Made by a program: the position numbers and the translations under genes. A DNA stretch of 64,000 nt, taken from contig CAZFPB010000001.1 of NCBI GenBank assembly GCA_964520985.1, positions 62,001-126,000 of the forward strand, read 5' to 3'. Below, piece after piece: positions 9,286 to 17,859 of the stretch. This DNA comes from CAYSGL01 sp964520985. Lineage in GTDB: Bacteria; Pseudomonadota; Alphaproteobacteria; Micavibrionales; Micavibrionaceae. The first letter of the stretch is position 1, and the number at the start of each line of letters is the position of its first letter. Under the pieces are notes generated by a model that worked only from the letters and a program-made list of their open reading frames with translations, had not been told where the DNA came from and ran no database searches.

Positions 9286-9600
9286 TTAAGCCAGCACGCC
9301 TATATCAATCTGCAGTGCATCGGCAATGGATTTGAGAGCGCGGATTGAGCCCTCTTTGCGGCCCGTTTCAATTTCGGTGAGGTAAGGGCGAGAGATGCCG
9401 GCGGCTTCTGCCAGATCGCCTTGAGTCATGCCGCGGTGCTTGCGAACAAGTTTTATGGGATTGCCTGTGCCGAGCGCAATCTGCTCCATGACACTATCCG
9501 GTAAATCATTGGCGGGGCGGCCATTTTTCAGGGCGGTATAATCATGCAATGGCACGAGGACGTGGGGTTTCCCTGCGATGTGAATAATGTCGTATTGCAT
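9286..9600 (-). CDS. Small XRE-family HTH protein, antitoxin-like
   Basis: 104 residues. The C-terminal half is a Cro/C1-type helix-turn-helix (LVRKHRGMTQGDLAEAAGISRPYLTEIETGRK). The N-terminal part, with a HVLVPLHDYTAL motif, resembles the start of Phd- or HigA-style antitoxins. There is a strong GGAGG ribosome site before the ATG. No small toxin gene lies next to it: the neighbours are the HerA-type ATPase (convergent, zero gap) and the LpxR-like gene. It may be an orphan antitoxin or a simple autoregulator. Confidence 0.8.
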   Translation of the reverse strand: MQYDIIHIAGKPHVLVPLHDYTALKNGRPANDLPDSVMEQIALGTGNPIKLVRKHRGMTQGDLAEAAGISRPYLTEIETGRKEGSIRALKSIADALQIDIGVLA

Positions 9601-9655
9601 GTCGGCCTCCGAGAATAAGTCTCTATAGGCGACATTCTAACTGACTCGCAGGAAA

Positions 9656-10828
9656 TTAGAAACGGGCTGTGAGAGAGAGGGAGCCGAACGTGCTGGCTTC
9701 GTCTTGTCCATCGAACTCTTTGCCACGGTAATTATACGTGTAGGCAAGGCGGTAATCGTAGATGGACACGGCCACACCGGCAAAAGCATCGCCAACGAGA
9801 ATTTTCTTGTCAACCGATGGACCGTCGTCATCAAAGGAATTCCCATCAAGGAAGATGTTGTGGGCAACGGCGCGCCCATCAACGCCGGCAAACAGGTACC
9901 AGCCCCAGTTTTGATCCGGTACATCAAAGTATCCCGTTCCAGCCATGGCTGGGCGCACGCGCGGGGGAATATCCTGCAATGATTTCTGATAAGGACCGAA
10001 AGTAAAGGTCATGCCCGTACCTCCGTAAGTGTAAACGTTCCCTACGCTGGCATTGATGTTCGGCGTCGCGGCGAGGCGCAGGTCAGAATAATCAAAGTCC
10101 AGCGCCCACATGGAAGGCCAGCGGCGCTGCCACGATAAAATCACGCCCGGTTCGGTATCGAGCTGGTTGCTCCATCCTTTGGGGGTCGGGGAGTCTGTAA
10201 TGTGTGTGTGGACAAATTTTTGCGTCTGTTCAGCCATGGAATCCGGCCCTACGACACCTAGCGTCACTTCAAAATCATCCATGTGATTGCCGTTCAGCGT
10301 GGTCAGACCAACGGAACCATAGAGCCAGCCTGCCCAAGGGCGGTCGTTCGGCTGCTTGCCGGCAACTTCGATATCGGCCGGCGTATACATGTTCTGGCCC
10401 AGCGTAAAATACGTTGCCGTTGTTTCGTTAATACCAAGGCCGGGGAATTCTTCACCCAGTTGGCGCAGGCCGATGGGGACGCTGGTTTTCGTGCCATACC
10501 AGGTCAGGCGCACGCCGTTGGTGTAATATTGATCCGAACCGCCGCCAATAAGATCGTTCTCATAGGACAGGGTCACATAGTTATCATATGGGTTGTTGAC
10601 AATTTTGGGCGTCGTAACTTGTTCCACTGTCGGTTCCGGTTTGGCCAGAGGGACAGGAGCCGGGCGGACAGGCTCAACCGGGGTCGTGTAGCGCGAAATA
10701 CGCGCCTTGGTATCCTCAGAGATAGGTTGCTGAGCCATGGCAGGAGCGGCAAACGCACACAAAATCAGCGCCGTTTGACAGGCGCTGTATGTCCAGCTGT
10801 GTAAAGATAGTCCCCGCATCGATGTCAT
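9656..10828 (-). CDS. LpxR-family (DUF2219) outer-membrane lipid A deacylase
   Basis: 390 residues with an N-terminal signal sequence ending near PAMAQQ, a proline-rich linker (about 45-75) and an outer-membrane barrel. The motif LSYENDLIGGGSDQYYTNGVRLTW matches LpxR, including the catalytic Asn-Asp pair, and GVVGPDSMAEQTQKFVHT carries the region of the catalytic histidine. The last residue is phenylalanine (LSLTARF), the usual barrel-assembly signal. LpxR removes the 3'-acyloxyacyl group of lipid A. The linker between signal peptide and barrel is longer than in Salmonella LpxR. The gene stands alone on the minus strand. Confidence 0.85.
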   Translation of the reverse strand: MTSMRGLSLHSWTYSACQTALILCAFAAPAMAQQPISEDTKARISRYTTPVEPVRPAPVPLAKPEPTVEQVTTPKIVNNPYDNYVTLSYENDLIGGGSDQYYTNGVRLTWYGTKTSVPIGLRQLGEEFPGLGINETTATYFTLGQNMYTPADIEVAGKQPNDRPWAGWLYGSVGLTTLNGNHMDDFEVTLGVVGPDSMAEQTQKFVHTHITDSPTPKGWSNQLDTEPGVILSWQRRWPSMWALDFDYSDLRLAATPNINASVGNVYTYGGTGMTFTFGPYQKSLQDIPPRVRPAMAGTGYFDVPDQNWGWYLFAGVDGRAVAHNIFLDGNSFDDDGPSVDKKILVGDAFAGVAVSIYDYRLAYTYNYRGKEFDGQDEASTFGSLSLTARF

Positions 10829-10907
10829 ATTATGATTTCTATGAGTATATTTTGTCTAAAGCAAGGCGCTTACGGCCTAGAACACAATAAGTTCCGTCTC
10901 TTTTGGA

Positions 10908-11801
10908 TTATCCTAATGTTATGGCGATCATCATCTTCCTTATTTGGACGTCGGGAGGATCGTCAGGTGATATGCCGCCGTAATATTCATTATTGATAAC
11001 GCGCATTAATTGCTCTGCAGGCTTCTCAAAAATGAAGCCGCCATAGGCCGTATCGGCATTTTTAGAGATGAACAATTTGCCTTGGGCCAAATCCTCAAAG
11101 CTCTGGCTCATGCTGCGAGGGCTGGCTTCTTTGTATGTTTCGTTTTCGAACCCATCCGGATCTGCGGGTATGAGGCCGTCCGCTGTGCCTTCGATGATAT
11201 TACCCGTTATTGCTGAAACAATAAAAGCATGTCCGCCTTTTTCAACGCCGACACCAGCCACCAACTCTCCTGTCCCATAAAAATAAGCTGTCGCGGCTTT
11301 ATAGCCGGGTACTGTGCTATCCAAATAATGATTTTCCAGTTTTTGCAGGATCACACCTTCTGTTATCGACATAGTTTCGCAATCAAATTCTATTTCAGCA
11401 GTGTTGTCTTCAATATCTTTTGAAAGATTATTAACCCTGTTGTAGCGGGTAACTCCGCCATAATCATCTTCGTTGCGGTACGTATCCAATCCGGGAATTT
11501 TTGCTGTCTGTTCGCTCACAATTTCAGCAAGATTTTTTTCCCACACAATACGATCTTCTTTCGACCATTCCTGCTTCTGCAACAAAGTCTGCAAGGTTTT
11601 TGACGCGAGAATTTGTACGTTACTTTGCGTGTAAATCGTATCGAGCGCCTGTGTGTAGGCATCTTTTGCCGCTAGATCGATATATTGATTGAGATTCGAA
11701 AAAGCTTCCGGATAAGAAGGTACATATCCTGTCTTTATAATGTATTGAAAATTAACAAGGCTGCCGGATTCCTCAGGTGCAACACTGTACGAGGAGCAAG
11801 C
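10908..11801 (-). pseudogene. C-terminal part of a frameshifted secreted protein, unknown function
   Basis: This frame is open from 11801 to the stop at 10908 (about 297 codons). The only usable start inside it is a TTG at 11594 with no ribosome site, and the coding quality continues upstream of it (NLNQYIDLAAKDAYTQALDTIY), so the true start seems to lie in another frame. The fragment upstream at 11735-12007 supplies a signal peptide and overlaps this frame by about 65 bases, which suggests one gene with a single -1 (or +2) shift between 11735 and 11801. The protein has no motif I recognise; it is acidic in the C-terminal half, with GGHAFIVSAITGNIIEG as a distinctive segment. Confidence 0.55.
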
Positions 11802-12007
11802 TCATCGGATTTCTGCACGGCGATAGGTAGAATAGCGCGGTCCTTCAATGCAGGTGCTTTAAGATCGCCCGCTGGTGTGGCGAGGGCACCCTCCACATTC
11901 TTTGGTGTATCATTCGCATGTGCCGGAGTTGCCAATAGTCCGCTGGCAATGACCGCTGCTTTTCCCACACTGGTGAATAATCCGGAAAGTTTCATGATGA
12001 AAAGCAT
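11735..12007 (-). pseudogene. N-terminal (signal peptide) part of the same frameshifted secreted protein
   Basis: 90 residues. A signal peptide is clear (MKLSGLFTSVGKAAVIASG then LATPAHA, cleavage about 31 from the first ATG at 12007 or 27 from the ATG at 11995). The mature part is short, alanine- and proline-rich, and stops soon after entering the stretch where the other frame becomes open. A free-standing secreted peptide of about 60 residues is possible, but the continuity with the downstream frame makes a broken gene more likely. A sequencing error would look the same. Confidence 0.5.
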
Positions 12008-12162
12008 ACCTATTATATTTAATTATGTAAATAAATCTTTTATTAACCAATTTTGACGGGTTGGCGTCCGTACTCTGTTTCTGTATGGTGTGTCATCGGA
12101 TAAATCTTCGCGATATTCAATGGCTTAATCTTAAGAATGTCGCCACAAACCAGATATAGTTT

Positions 12163-12816
12163 ATGGACCTTTCTTTAAAAACATACACCCGTCCCCCTAA
12201 ATCGGGCGGAAAACCCAAGCAGATTGTTCTATTACTGCACGGGCTTGGCTCGAACGGCATGGATTTGCTGAGCCTGTCGCCTTATTGGGCGGATGGGCTG
12301 CCGGATGCCGTGTTCGTCTCGCCTGATGCACCGTTCCCGTGCGACATGGCGCCGATGGGATATCAGTGGTTTTCGCTGCAGGATCGCGCCCCGGCCGCGA
12401 TGCTGAAAGGGATCGAAAAAGCGGAGCCCGTTTTACAAGGCTATATCGACCAGTTATTGAAGAAGTACGAGCTGGGCGATAAAGATCTGGCGATGGTGGG
12501 ATTTTCGCAAGGCACGATGATGAGTCTGTATGCCGGGCCACGCCGGAAAAAAGAAATCGCGGGCATCTTAGGATACTCGGGCGCGTTGCTGGGTGTAGAG
12601 GGTTTAGCGGATGCGGCGATTCAGAAGCCGCGCATTCATCTGATTCACGGCGAAGCCGATCAGGTTGTGTCGGTGGGCGCCTATCATCAGGCGGGTACAG
12701 CACTCCAAAAAGCGGGATTTCAGGTGAGCGGGTATACTACGCCGCATCTTCAGCACAGCATCGATGATGACGGGATTGAATCAGGTCTCGATTTTCTGAC
12801 GAAAATTTTCGCTTAA
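12163..12816 (+). CDS. Carboxylesterase/phospholipase, alpha/beta hydrolase (YpfH-like)
   Basis: 217 residues of the Abhydrolase_2 family. The oxyanion region is LLLHGLGSNGMDL, the nucleophile serine sits in VGFSQGTMMSLYAG, the acid in HGEADQVV and the catalytic histidine in HLQHSID. The family cleaves carboxyl esters and, in some members, palmitoyl thioesters or lysophospholipids; the physiological substrate is unknown. There is no signal peptide, so it is cytoplasmic. Its last four bases overlap the end of convergent trhO. Confidence 0.87.
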   Translation: MDLSLKTYTRPPKSGGKPKQIVLLLHGLGSNGMDLLSLSPYWADGLPDAVFVSPDAPFPCDMAPMGYQWFSLQDRAPAAMLKGIEKAEPVLQGYIDQLLKKYELGDKDLAMVGFSQGTMMSLYAGPRRKKEIAGILGYSGALLGVEGLADAAIQKPRIHLIHGEADQVVSVGAYHQAGTALQKAGFQVSGYTTPHLQHSIDDDGIESGLDFLTKIFA

Positions 12817-13715
12817 GCGGCTTTGTCGGCCAGCATCTGTTTGTGACGCATGCGGAAACCTTTGGCTCTGTCAGTCGTCAGGGCTTCGATGCAATGAGGG
12901 CAGGAGACGCCTTCTTCATAAGAAGGGCTTTGTCTGTCTTCCGGCGTAATCGGGAAACGGCAACCGAAGCAGATATCATGCGGTGTTTCTTCCAGACCAT
13001 GGGCCACGGCAACGCGGCGATCAAACACGAAGCAGCCGCCTTCCCATGTTGATTGTTCTGGCGGCACTTCTTCCAGATATTTCAGAATGCCGCCCTTTAG
13101 GTGGTATACTTCTTCAAAGCCATGGGCGAGCATGTAGGAAGATGCTTTTTCACAGCGGATACCGCCGGTGCAGAACATCGCTACTTTTTTGTGTTTGGCG
13201 GGGTCAAGATTATCCGCTACCCAATCTTTGAATTGCGTGAATGTTTTTATGTTCGGATCGAGCGCGCCTTTAAAAATACCGACGGCGGTTTCGTAATCAT
13301 TGCGCGTATCGATGAGCGTGACATCACCCTGTCCAGTCAGCGCATCCCAGTCTTTTGGTTCGACATACGTGCCAACCAGTTTGGTCGGGTCCGCTTCCGG
13401 TGCGCGCATCGTGATGATTTCATTTTTAATGTGTACTTTGGTGCGGCGGAAGGGGCGGTAAGATGCCGTTGAATATTTCAGCTCGCCGCTCTTAACGCCG
13501 CAGGTCTGGTCAAGATAATCGATGATGGCGGCAAGCGCTTCTGGCGTAGGGCCGGCGATCGTGCCGTTGATGCCTTCGGACGCCAGCAATATGGTTCCAC
13601 AGATATCATGCTGGTTGCAGATATCCTTTATCGACGCCTGCAAGGCGGCCAGATCATCCAGCGCAACAAAACGGTATAAGGCGGCAACGGTCCACATGGA
13701 GGTGTTTATAGGCAT
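12813..13715 (-). CDS. trhO: tRNA uridine(34) hydroxylase TrhO (rhodanese domain, YceA)
   Basis: 300 residues with the TrhO architecture: an N-terminal acylphosphatase-like part (ILLASEGINGTIAGP), a central rhodanese domain with the active cysteine in MFCTGGIRCEKAS and HLKGGILKYLEE, and a C-terminal zinc-type segment (CFGCRFPI, then CPHCIEAL). The enzyme oxygenates uridine 34 of tRNAs to 5-hydroxyuridine, the precursor of wobble cmo5U or mo5U. It lies downstream of oxyR on the same strand with only three bases between, so co-transcription is possible. Confidence 0.92.
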   Translation of the reverse strand: MPINTSMWTVAALYRFVALDDLAALQASIKDICNQHDICGTILLASEGINGTIAGPTPEALAAIIDYLDQTCGVKSGELKYSTASYRPFRRTKVHIKNEIITMRAPEADPTKLVGTYVEPKDWDALTGQGDVTLIDTRNDYETAVGIFKGALDPNIKTFTQFKDWVADNLDPAKHKKVAMFCTGGIRCEKASSYMLAHGFEEVYHLKGGILKYLEEVPPEQSTWEGGCFVFDRRVAVAHGLEETPHDICFGCRFPITPEDRQSPSYEEGVSCPHCIEALTTDRAKGFRMRHKQMLADKAA

Positions 13716-13718
13716 ATT

Positions 13719-14663
13719 TTACGCCGATTTCAATTTTTGTGTGGACCGGGAAAGGGACAATTTGTCTAGGGCCGCGATAAGGGCCTGCGTAAACATCTCA
13801 AAATCCGCCTGACGGGGCGATTTCTCGCGCCAGGCCACACCCACCGTGCGGGCGGGGGCTGGGGGCGCAAAGGATTTAATGCGGATGTCAGCTGGCAGAG
13901 CGCCGTAGGTGACCGCCATTTGCGGGAGCAGGGTGATGCCCTGACCATGGGCCACCATCTGGATCAGGGTTGAGAGGCTCGAGGCCTGAAACGTTTTCTG
14001 TTCCTGAGAGGCGGTGAGATTACAGGCGGCGAGTGCATGGCTGCGCAGGCAGTGCCCGTCTTCCAGTAGCAGGATTTGCGAGTCTTTTAAATCATCCGCA
14101 TGGAGCAGTTGTTTTGTGGAAAAAGGATCGGCGCTGGCCGGTACTGCGCAAACAAAAGTTTCGGTGAACAGCGCCTGCTGATAAAAACCCGGCATGTCAT
14201 AAGGGAAAGCCATCAGCGCATAATCGATTTTTCCTTCCAGCATGCGGGTTTTTAACTGTGCGCTGGTGGTTTCAACAATCTGGATGTCGATTTTGGGAAG
14301 GTGTTGTTTAAGTGTGGGCAATATATGCGGAATGATGTAGGGCGCGATAGTAGGCACAACGCCTAGGCGAATCGTCCAGAATTGCGGATCGATCGTGCGG
14401 CGCACGTCATCGCACATGGATTCATAACGCGCGATAACCTGACGCGCCTGCATTAGTAACTCCGCGCCCGCCTTCGTGGGCGTGACGTTGCGGCGATAGG
14501 TGCGGTCAATCATCTCGCCGCCCAGCAGGGATTCGATTTCTTTGATCGCGGCCGTGAGGGCGGGCTGTGTAATGCCAAGCTGCTCCGCCGCGCGGTGATA
14601 ATTTCCCGCCTCGCAGACGGCGATAAAGAACTGGAGCTGGCGGACGGAAGGCAGGGTTTTCAT
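13719..14663 (-). CDS. oxyR: LysR-type peroxide sensor OxyR
   Basis: 314 residues. A LysR winged helix-turn-helix (AAEQLGITQPALTAAIKEIE) is followed by a periplasmic-binding-type effector domain. The redox pair is conserved: LEDGHCLRSHALAACNL puts cysteines at 205 and 214, the same nine-residue spacing as Cys199-Cys208 of E. coli OxyR. It is divergent from ahpC, its classical target, with 140 bases between the starts. An eight-base inverted repeat overlaps its own start codon, which suggests autorepression. Confidence 0.93.
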   Translation of the reverse strand: MKTLPSVRQLQFFIAVCEAGNYHRAAEQLGITQPALTAAIKEIESLLGGEMIDRTYRRNVTPTKAGAELLMQARQVIARYESMCDDVRRTIDPQFWTIRLGVVPTIAPYIIPHILPTLKQHLPKIDIQIVETTSAQLKTRMLEGKIDYALMAFPYDMPGFYQQALFTETFVCAVPASADPFSTKQLLHADDLKDSQILLLEDGHCLRSHALAACNLTASQEQKTFQASSLSTLIQMVAHGQGITLLPQMAVTYGALPADIRIKSFAPPAPARTVGVAWREKSPRQADFEMFTQALIAALDKLSLSRSTQKLKSA

Positions 14664-14682
14664 GATAAGACAGGCTTATCAT
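14662..14682. promoter_or_regulatory. Inverted repeat in oxyR-ahpC intergenic region, candidate regulator site
   Basis: ATGATAAG and CTTATCAT form a perfect eight-base inverted repeat separated by five bases, overlapping the oxyR start codon. The remaining intergenic DNA is AT-rich and contains further ATAA/TTAT half-site-like stretches (14690-14735). LysR proteins commonly bind such repeats near their own promoter. The spacing does not match the E. coli OxyR consensus in full, so the regulator is inferred from position. Confidence 0.4.
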
Positions 14683-14803
14683 CTTGTGGATAAATCAATC
14701 AATAAAATTGATCAATTCTATCAGTTTTATTCATTGGTTTTTGCGCCACGGCCTCGCTAAGGTATGGTTCTCACAATAACTATGTCATTGAAAGGACAGT
14801 ATA

Positions 14804-15391
14804 ATGTTAGGTATCGGCGATAAATTCCCGGAATTTTCGGTTACAGGCGTAAAGCCAGGCTTCATGGCCCATGAAGAAAACGGCCAGAGCGCCTTCGAAG
14901 ACATCACGGAAAAAAGCTTCGATGGCAAATGGAAGGTGTTCTTCTTCTATCCAAAAGATTTCACGTTTGTCTGCCCAACAGAAATCGTCGAATTCGCTAA
15001 ACTGAATGATGAGTTCGCCGATCGCGACTGTATCGTTCTGGGCGGTTCGACCGACAATGAATTCTGCAAGCTGGCCTGGCGCCGCGAGCACAAGGACCTG
15101 AACCAGCTGAATCAGTGGAGCTTTGCTGACACGAATGGCAGCCTCGTTGACGGTCTGGGTATCCGCGACAAACAAGCCGGTGTTGCTTACCGCGCGACGT
15201 TCATCGTCGATCCGCACAATGTGATCCAGCAAGTGACGGTTAATTCGCTTAATGTCGGCCGTAACCCGAAAGAAACGCTGCGTCTGCTCGACGCTTTGCA
15301 ATCGGACGAGCTGTGCCCGTGCAACCGTCAGGTAGGCGGCGAGACGATCGATGCCAGCGCCGAAGCCAAAAAACTGAAGATCGCGGCATAA
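14804..15391 (+). CDS. ahpC: Alkyl hydroperoxide reductase peroxiredoxin AhpC
   Basis: 195 residues of the typical 2-Cys peroxiredoxins. The peroxidatic cysteine is Cys57 in FTFVCPTEI; the resolving cysteine lies in the C-terminal LCPCN (171 or 173). It reduces hydrogen peroxide, organic hydroperoxides and peroxynitrite. GAAAGGACAG precedes the ATG. The next gene, ahpD, follows after four bases and supplies reducing power, as in mycobacterial AhpC-AhpD, instead of AhpF. Divergent oxyR is the likely activator. Confidence 0.95.
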   Translation: MLGIGDKFPEFSVTGVKPGFMAHEENGQSAFEDITEKSFDGKWKVFFFYPKDFTFVCPTEIVEFAKLNDEFADRDCIVLGGSTDNEFCKLAWRREHKDLNQLNQWSFADTNGSLVDGLGIRDKQAGVAYRATFIVDPHNVIQQVTVNSLNVGRNPKETLRLLDALQSDELCPCNRQVGGETIDASAEAKKLKIAA

Positions 15392-15395
15392 TATC

Positions 15396-15953
15396 ATGTC
15401 ACTCGAAGCCATCAAAAACGCCATTCCTGATTACGCGAAGGATATCCGCCTGAACGTATCGGGTCTGGCCAATGAAGAGACGCTCAGCCCCCAGCAATTC
15501 TGGGGCTGCGCACTGGCCTGTGCCATGGCAACCGAAAATGCATTCGTCATGCGTGAAATCGCGGATGAAGCAGCGCAGAACATGGACGCAACGGCGATCG
15601 ATGCGGCGAAAGCAGCGGCGGCCGTTATGGCGATGAACAATGTCTATTACAAGTTCGTCGGCTCAGCCAACAATGCGACTTACAAAACCATGCCTGCCAA
15701 GCTGCGCATGAATGTGATTGCCAATCCCGGCGTGGATAAAGGCGATTTCGAATTATGGTCGCTGGCTGTTTCCGCCATCAACGGCTGTAAATACTGCGTC
15801 GATGCCCATGAAGCGCAATTGGCGCAGCATGGTATCGGTGAAGCGCAGATTCAGGCTGCCGTGCGCGTAGGCGCAATCATCAAGGCCGCCGCCAACGTGC
15901 TGACTGCCGAAGCCGCGCTGAACGGCATGCCGGCTCTGGCAAAAGCCGCTTAA
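15396..15953 (+). CDS. ahpD: Alkyl hydroperoxidase AhpD
   Basis: 185 residues, all-helical carboxymuconolactone-decarboxylase fold. The CKYCVDAHE motif holds the redox pair Cys131/Cys134 and the proton-relay His138. AhpD passes electrons, in mycobacteria from lipoylated dehydrogenase components, to AhpC and has weak peroxidase activity itself. It is the second gene of an operon with ahpC and ends in a strong intrinsic terminator. Confidence 0.94.
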   Translation: MSLEAIKNAIPDYAKDIRLNVSGLANEETLSPQQFWGCALACAMATENAFVMREIADEAAQNMDATAIDAAKAAAAVMAMNNVYYKFVGSANNATYKTMPAKLRMNVIANPGVDKGDFELWSLAVSAINGCKYCVDAHEAQLAQHGIGEAQIQAAVRVGAIIKAAANVLTAEAALNGMPALAKAA

Positions 15954-15976
15954 CACTATCCTCCATCAGGATAAAT

Positions 15977-16008
15977 AAAAACGCCCGGCATTAACCGGGC
16001 GTTTTTTG
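15977..16008 (+). terminator. Intrinsic terminator after ahpC-ahpD
   Basis: CGCCCGG and CCGGGCG pair around the six-base loop CATTAA (15982-16001), followed by a run of six T. An A-run precedes the stem, so it could work in reverse as well, which would suit the convergent formyltransferase gene. Confidence 0.9.
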
Positions 16009-16091
16009 ATAAAAATCACAGGAAGGGAGCCTACCGTATTATTTTATACGGATGTTAGCGCTTGAAATCAAAAGGCTGACAAACCGCATAG

Positions 16092-17051
16092 TTAAGCTGC
16101 CTTTTTAAGGTTATCACCTTTTTTCTGACTGTCTTTAACATCAACAGAGTTTTCATGCAGAATCACTGATTGAATAAGTAGTTTTTTCAGGCTTTCTCGC
16201 CAATAGCTGCCCTGAGGGGCAAAATAATCTAAATATTTTATAATCACATCATTTGAGCTTTTCATGAATTTAATAGAAGCTCTTTCATAGTCAGCAAAAT
16301 CATTGGCGGTAGGGAAACTGTAATATACAGCTTTATGATCATTTTGTTTGTGAGAAGCAATAAAACCATTTTCTTGGTAAAATTGCAGGGAATGGACAAT
16401 ACAATCCGCGCCCATAGAAATATGATCTATGTAAGCGTTAAAGACGGGCGTATCATAATTTAATTTTTTGCGTGTGATGTGGATAATGTTGCCAGTATCT
16501 ATACCGCTATCAATTTCATGCAACGTGTATCCGTAATCATTTTCTTTATTGTAGAGCGCGCGGAAAGGAATGTGAACGCCGCGATATTCCGGCAAAATTC
16601 CTGTATGAAGATTCCAAAGAAACCAGTTATTATTTTGAAAGAGCTCCAGCAAGTCTTGTCGGAATATCGTTAGAATTCTAAAGGAAATTCCGCCAATAAT
16701 ATCGGTACGCTTTGAAAGAAACTCAACAAAATATGGTTGGTTAAAATCGCCTGTTTCGAAATACTCCAACTTATATGCTTGGCTTATTTGCTTTAAGCTT
16801 TGAACGCGCGAATTTTTATCATCAGGATCTATTTCGTCCATAAAAGGAAAAACGATGTTTTTCAAGAGGCCTGTTTCATAAAACCCAATATCTTTTAATT
16901 CCTTGCACACAGGTTTGCCTGATGCCTCCGGCTCGCCTGTGTTCACAATAATAGGTGAAAGTCCCATGGCAATAATGCGTGGAAGGATATCATGGAGGAT
17001 AAGGTGTCCTACAAGTCCATTGCGCGTGAATAATAAAACTTTATTTTTCAT
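16092..17051 (-). CDS. Formyltransferase-family protein, substrate unknown
   Basis: 319 residues. The formyl-transferase catalytic core is present: NLHTGILPEYRG (Asn and His of the N-x-H motif), then TLHEIDSGIDTGNI with the catalytic aspartate. The family uses N10-formyltetrahydrofolate. Length and an N-terminal LLFTRNGLVGHLIL without the Met-tRNA formyltransferase C-terminal domain argue against fmt; sugar-amine N-formyltransferases or orphan members are closer. The DNA is visibly more AT-rich than its neighbours, which suggests transfer. The start overlaps the end of the upstream HTH gene by 11 bases, so the two are coupled. Confidence 0.75.
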   Translation of the reverse strand: MKNKVLLFTRNGLVGHLILHDILPRIIAMGLSPIIVNTGEPEASGKPVCKELKDIGFYETGLLKNIVFPFMDEIDPDDKNSRVQSLKQISQAYKLEYFETGDFNQPYFVEFLSKRTDIIGGISFRILTIFRQDLLELFQNNNWFLWNLHTGILPEYRGVHIPFRALYNKENDYGYTLHEIDSGIDTGNIIHITRKKLNYDTPVFNAYIDHISMGADCIVHSLQFYQENGFIASHKQNDHKAVYYSFPTANDFADYERASIKFMKSSNDVIIKYLDYFAPQGSYWRESLKKLLIQSVILHENSVDVKDSQKKGDNLKKAA

Positions 17052-17715
17052 CGGGTTTATATCCTTCTTTATCAGGAATGCGTGTTACTTGTTCCCAAGC
17101 TATGTTGAAAAGCTTGCGGTAGCTTTCAGCAAATTGTGCCTGTTTCAGTACAAAAATTTGCAAATGATCTTCTTCAAAATTTAAGAATCCAATGCGGTCG
17201 CCATAAGCATAAAAAGATTGCTCATTCCACAATTCTTCTGAAATCCAGCGATATTCGGAATGTTTGCCACCAATGAAATTATAATCACCCTCTCTAATTG
17301 TGACTTTGAAGTTGATTTTTTTTACGATCGTTTGCATACGCTTTGTATGAGCGTCGTACCATTCCTTGCCTAACCACTTGATCCAGTTTTCCGGCTTGGC
17401 ATTCATCAGGCAAATTTCTCCGCCTTGCGTGCTGGCAACTTCATACACATCATCCATGAAGCGACGGAAACCGTCCGTGCCTTCATAGGCGATTACTTTT
17501 TCCTGCCGCCGTTGAATTCCCTCATTCTCCGTAAACTCCACCCCCTGCATCTCGAAATAGCCTTGGAGGCGGGAGAGGGTGTCGTGGGCGGGGCGGGAGG
17601 TGCCTTTTTCAATGTTAGAGACCGTGTTCGCGGATACGCCGACAGCCTGGGCGATATCGCTCTGGCTGATATCAAGCAGGGCACGGGCGGCTCTGAGCTG
17701 ATTGGCGGTAATCAT
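17041..17715 (-). CDS. XRE-family regulator with C-terminal sensor-like domain
   Basis: 224 residues. Residues about 5-60 are a Cro/C1 helix-turn-helix (RALLDISQSDIAQAVGVSANTVSNIEKG). Residues about 75-215 form a second domain with EICLMNAKPENWIKWLGKEW and YAYGDRIGFLNFEEDH; this layout resembles the PLD-like ligand-binding half of TrmB-type regulators, but I cannot confirm it. The N-terminal half has normal base composition, whereas the 3' half is AT-rich like the formyltransferase gene it overlaps, so it may be a junction between native and acquired DNA. Confidence 0.75.
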   Translation of the reverse strand: MITANQLRAARALLDISQSDIAQAVGVSANTVSNIEKGTSRPAHDTLSRLQGYFEMQGVEFTENEGIQRRQEKVIAYEGTDGFRRFMDDVYEVASTQGGEICLMNAKPENWIKWLGKEWYDAHTKRMQTIVKKINFKVTIREGDYNFIGGKHSEYRWISEELWNEQSFYAYGDRIGFLNFEEDHLQIFVLKQAQFAESYRKLFNIAWEQVTRIPDKEGYKPDEK

Positions 17716-17859
17716 AATCTGTGTTTTTCCTAAAAAGACCTGTATTTATCCACAACTCTTTGTGGAATTTTCTCTTTCTTAACCCTTTGTTAATCTTTTG
17801 TCTATAAAAAAGCACAATAGATTATGAATTATTCACAATAAGGGCAAAAGGTGTGTGAG

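Noticed and set aside
17493..17684. Short minus-strand ORF within the XRE regulator gene
   Set aside because: Alternate frame of the same strand, proline-rich and without start context.
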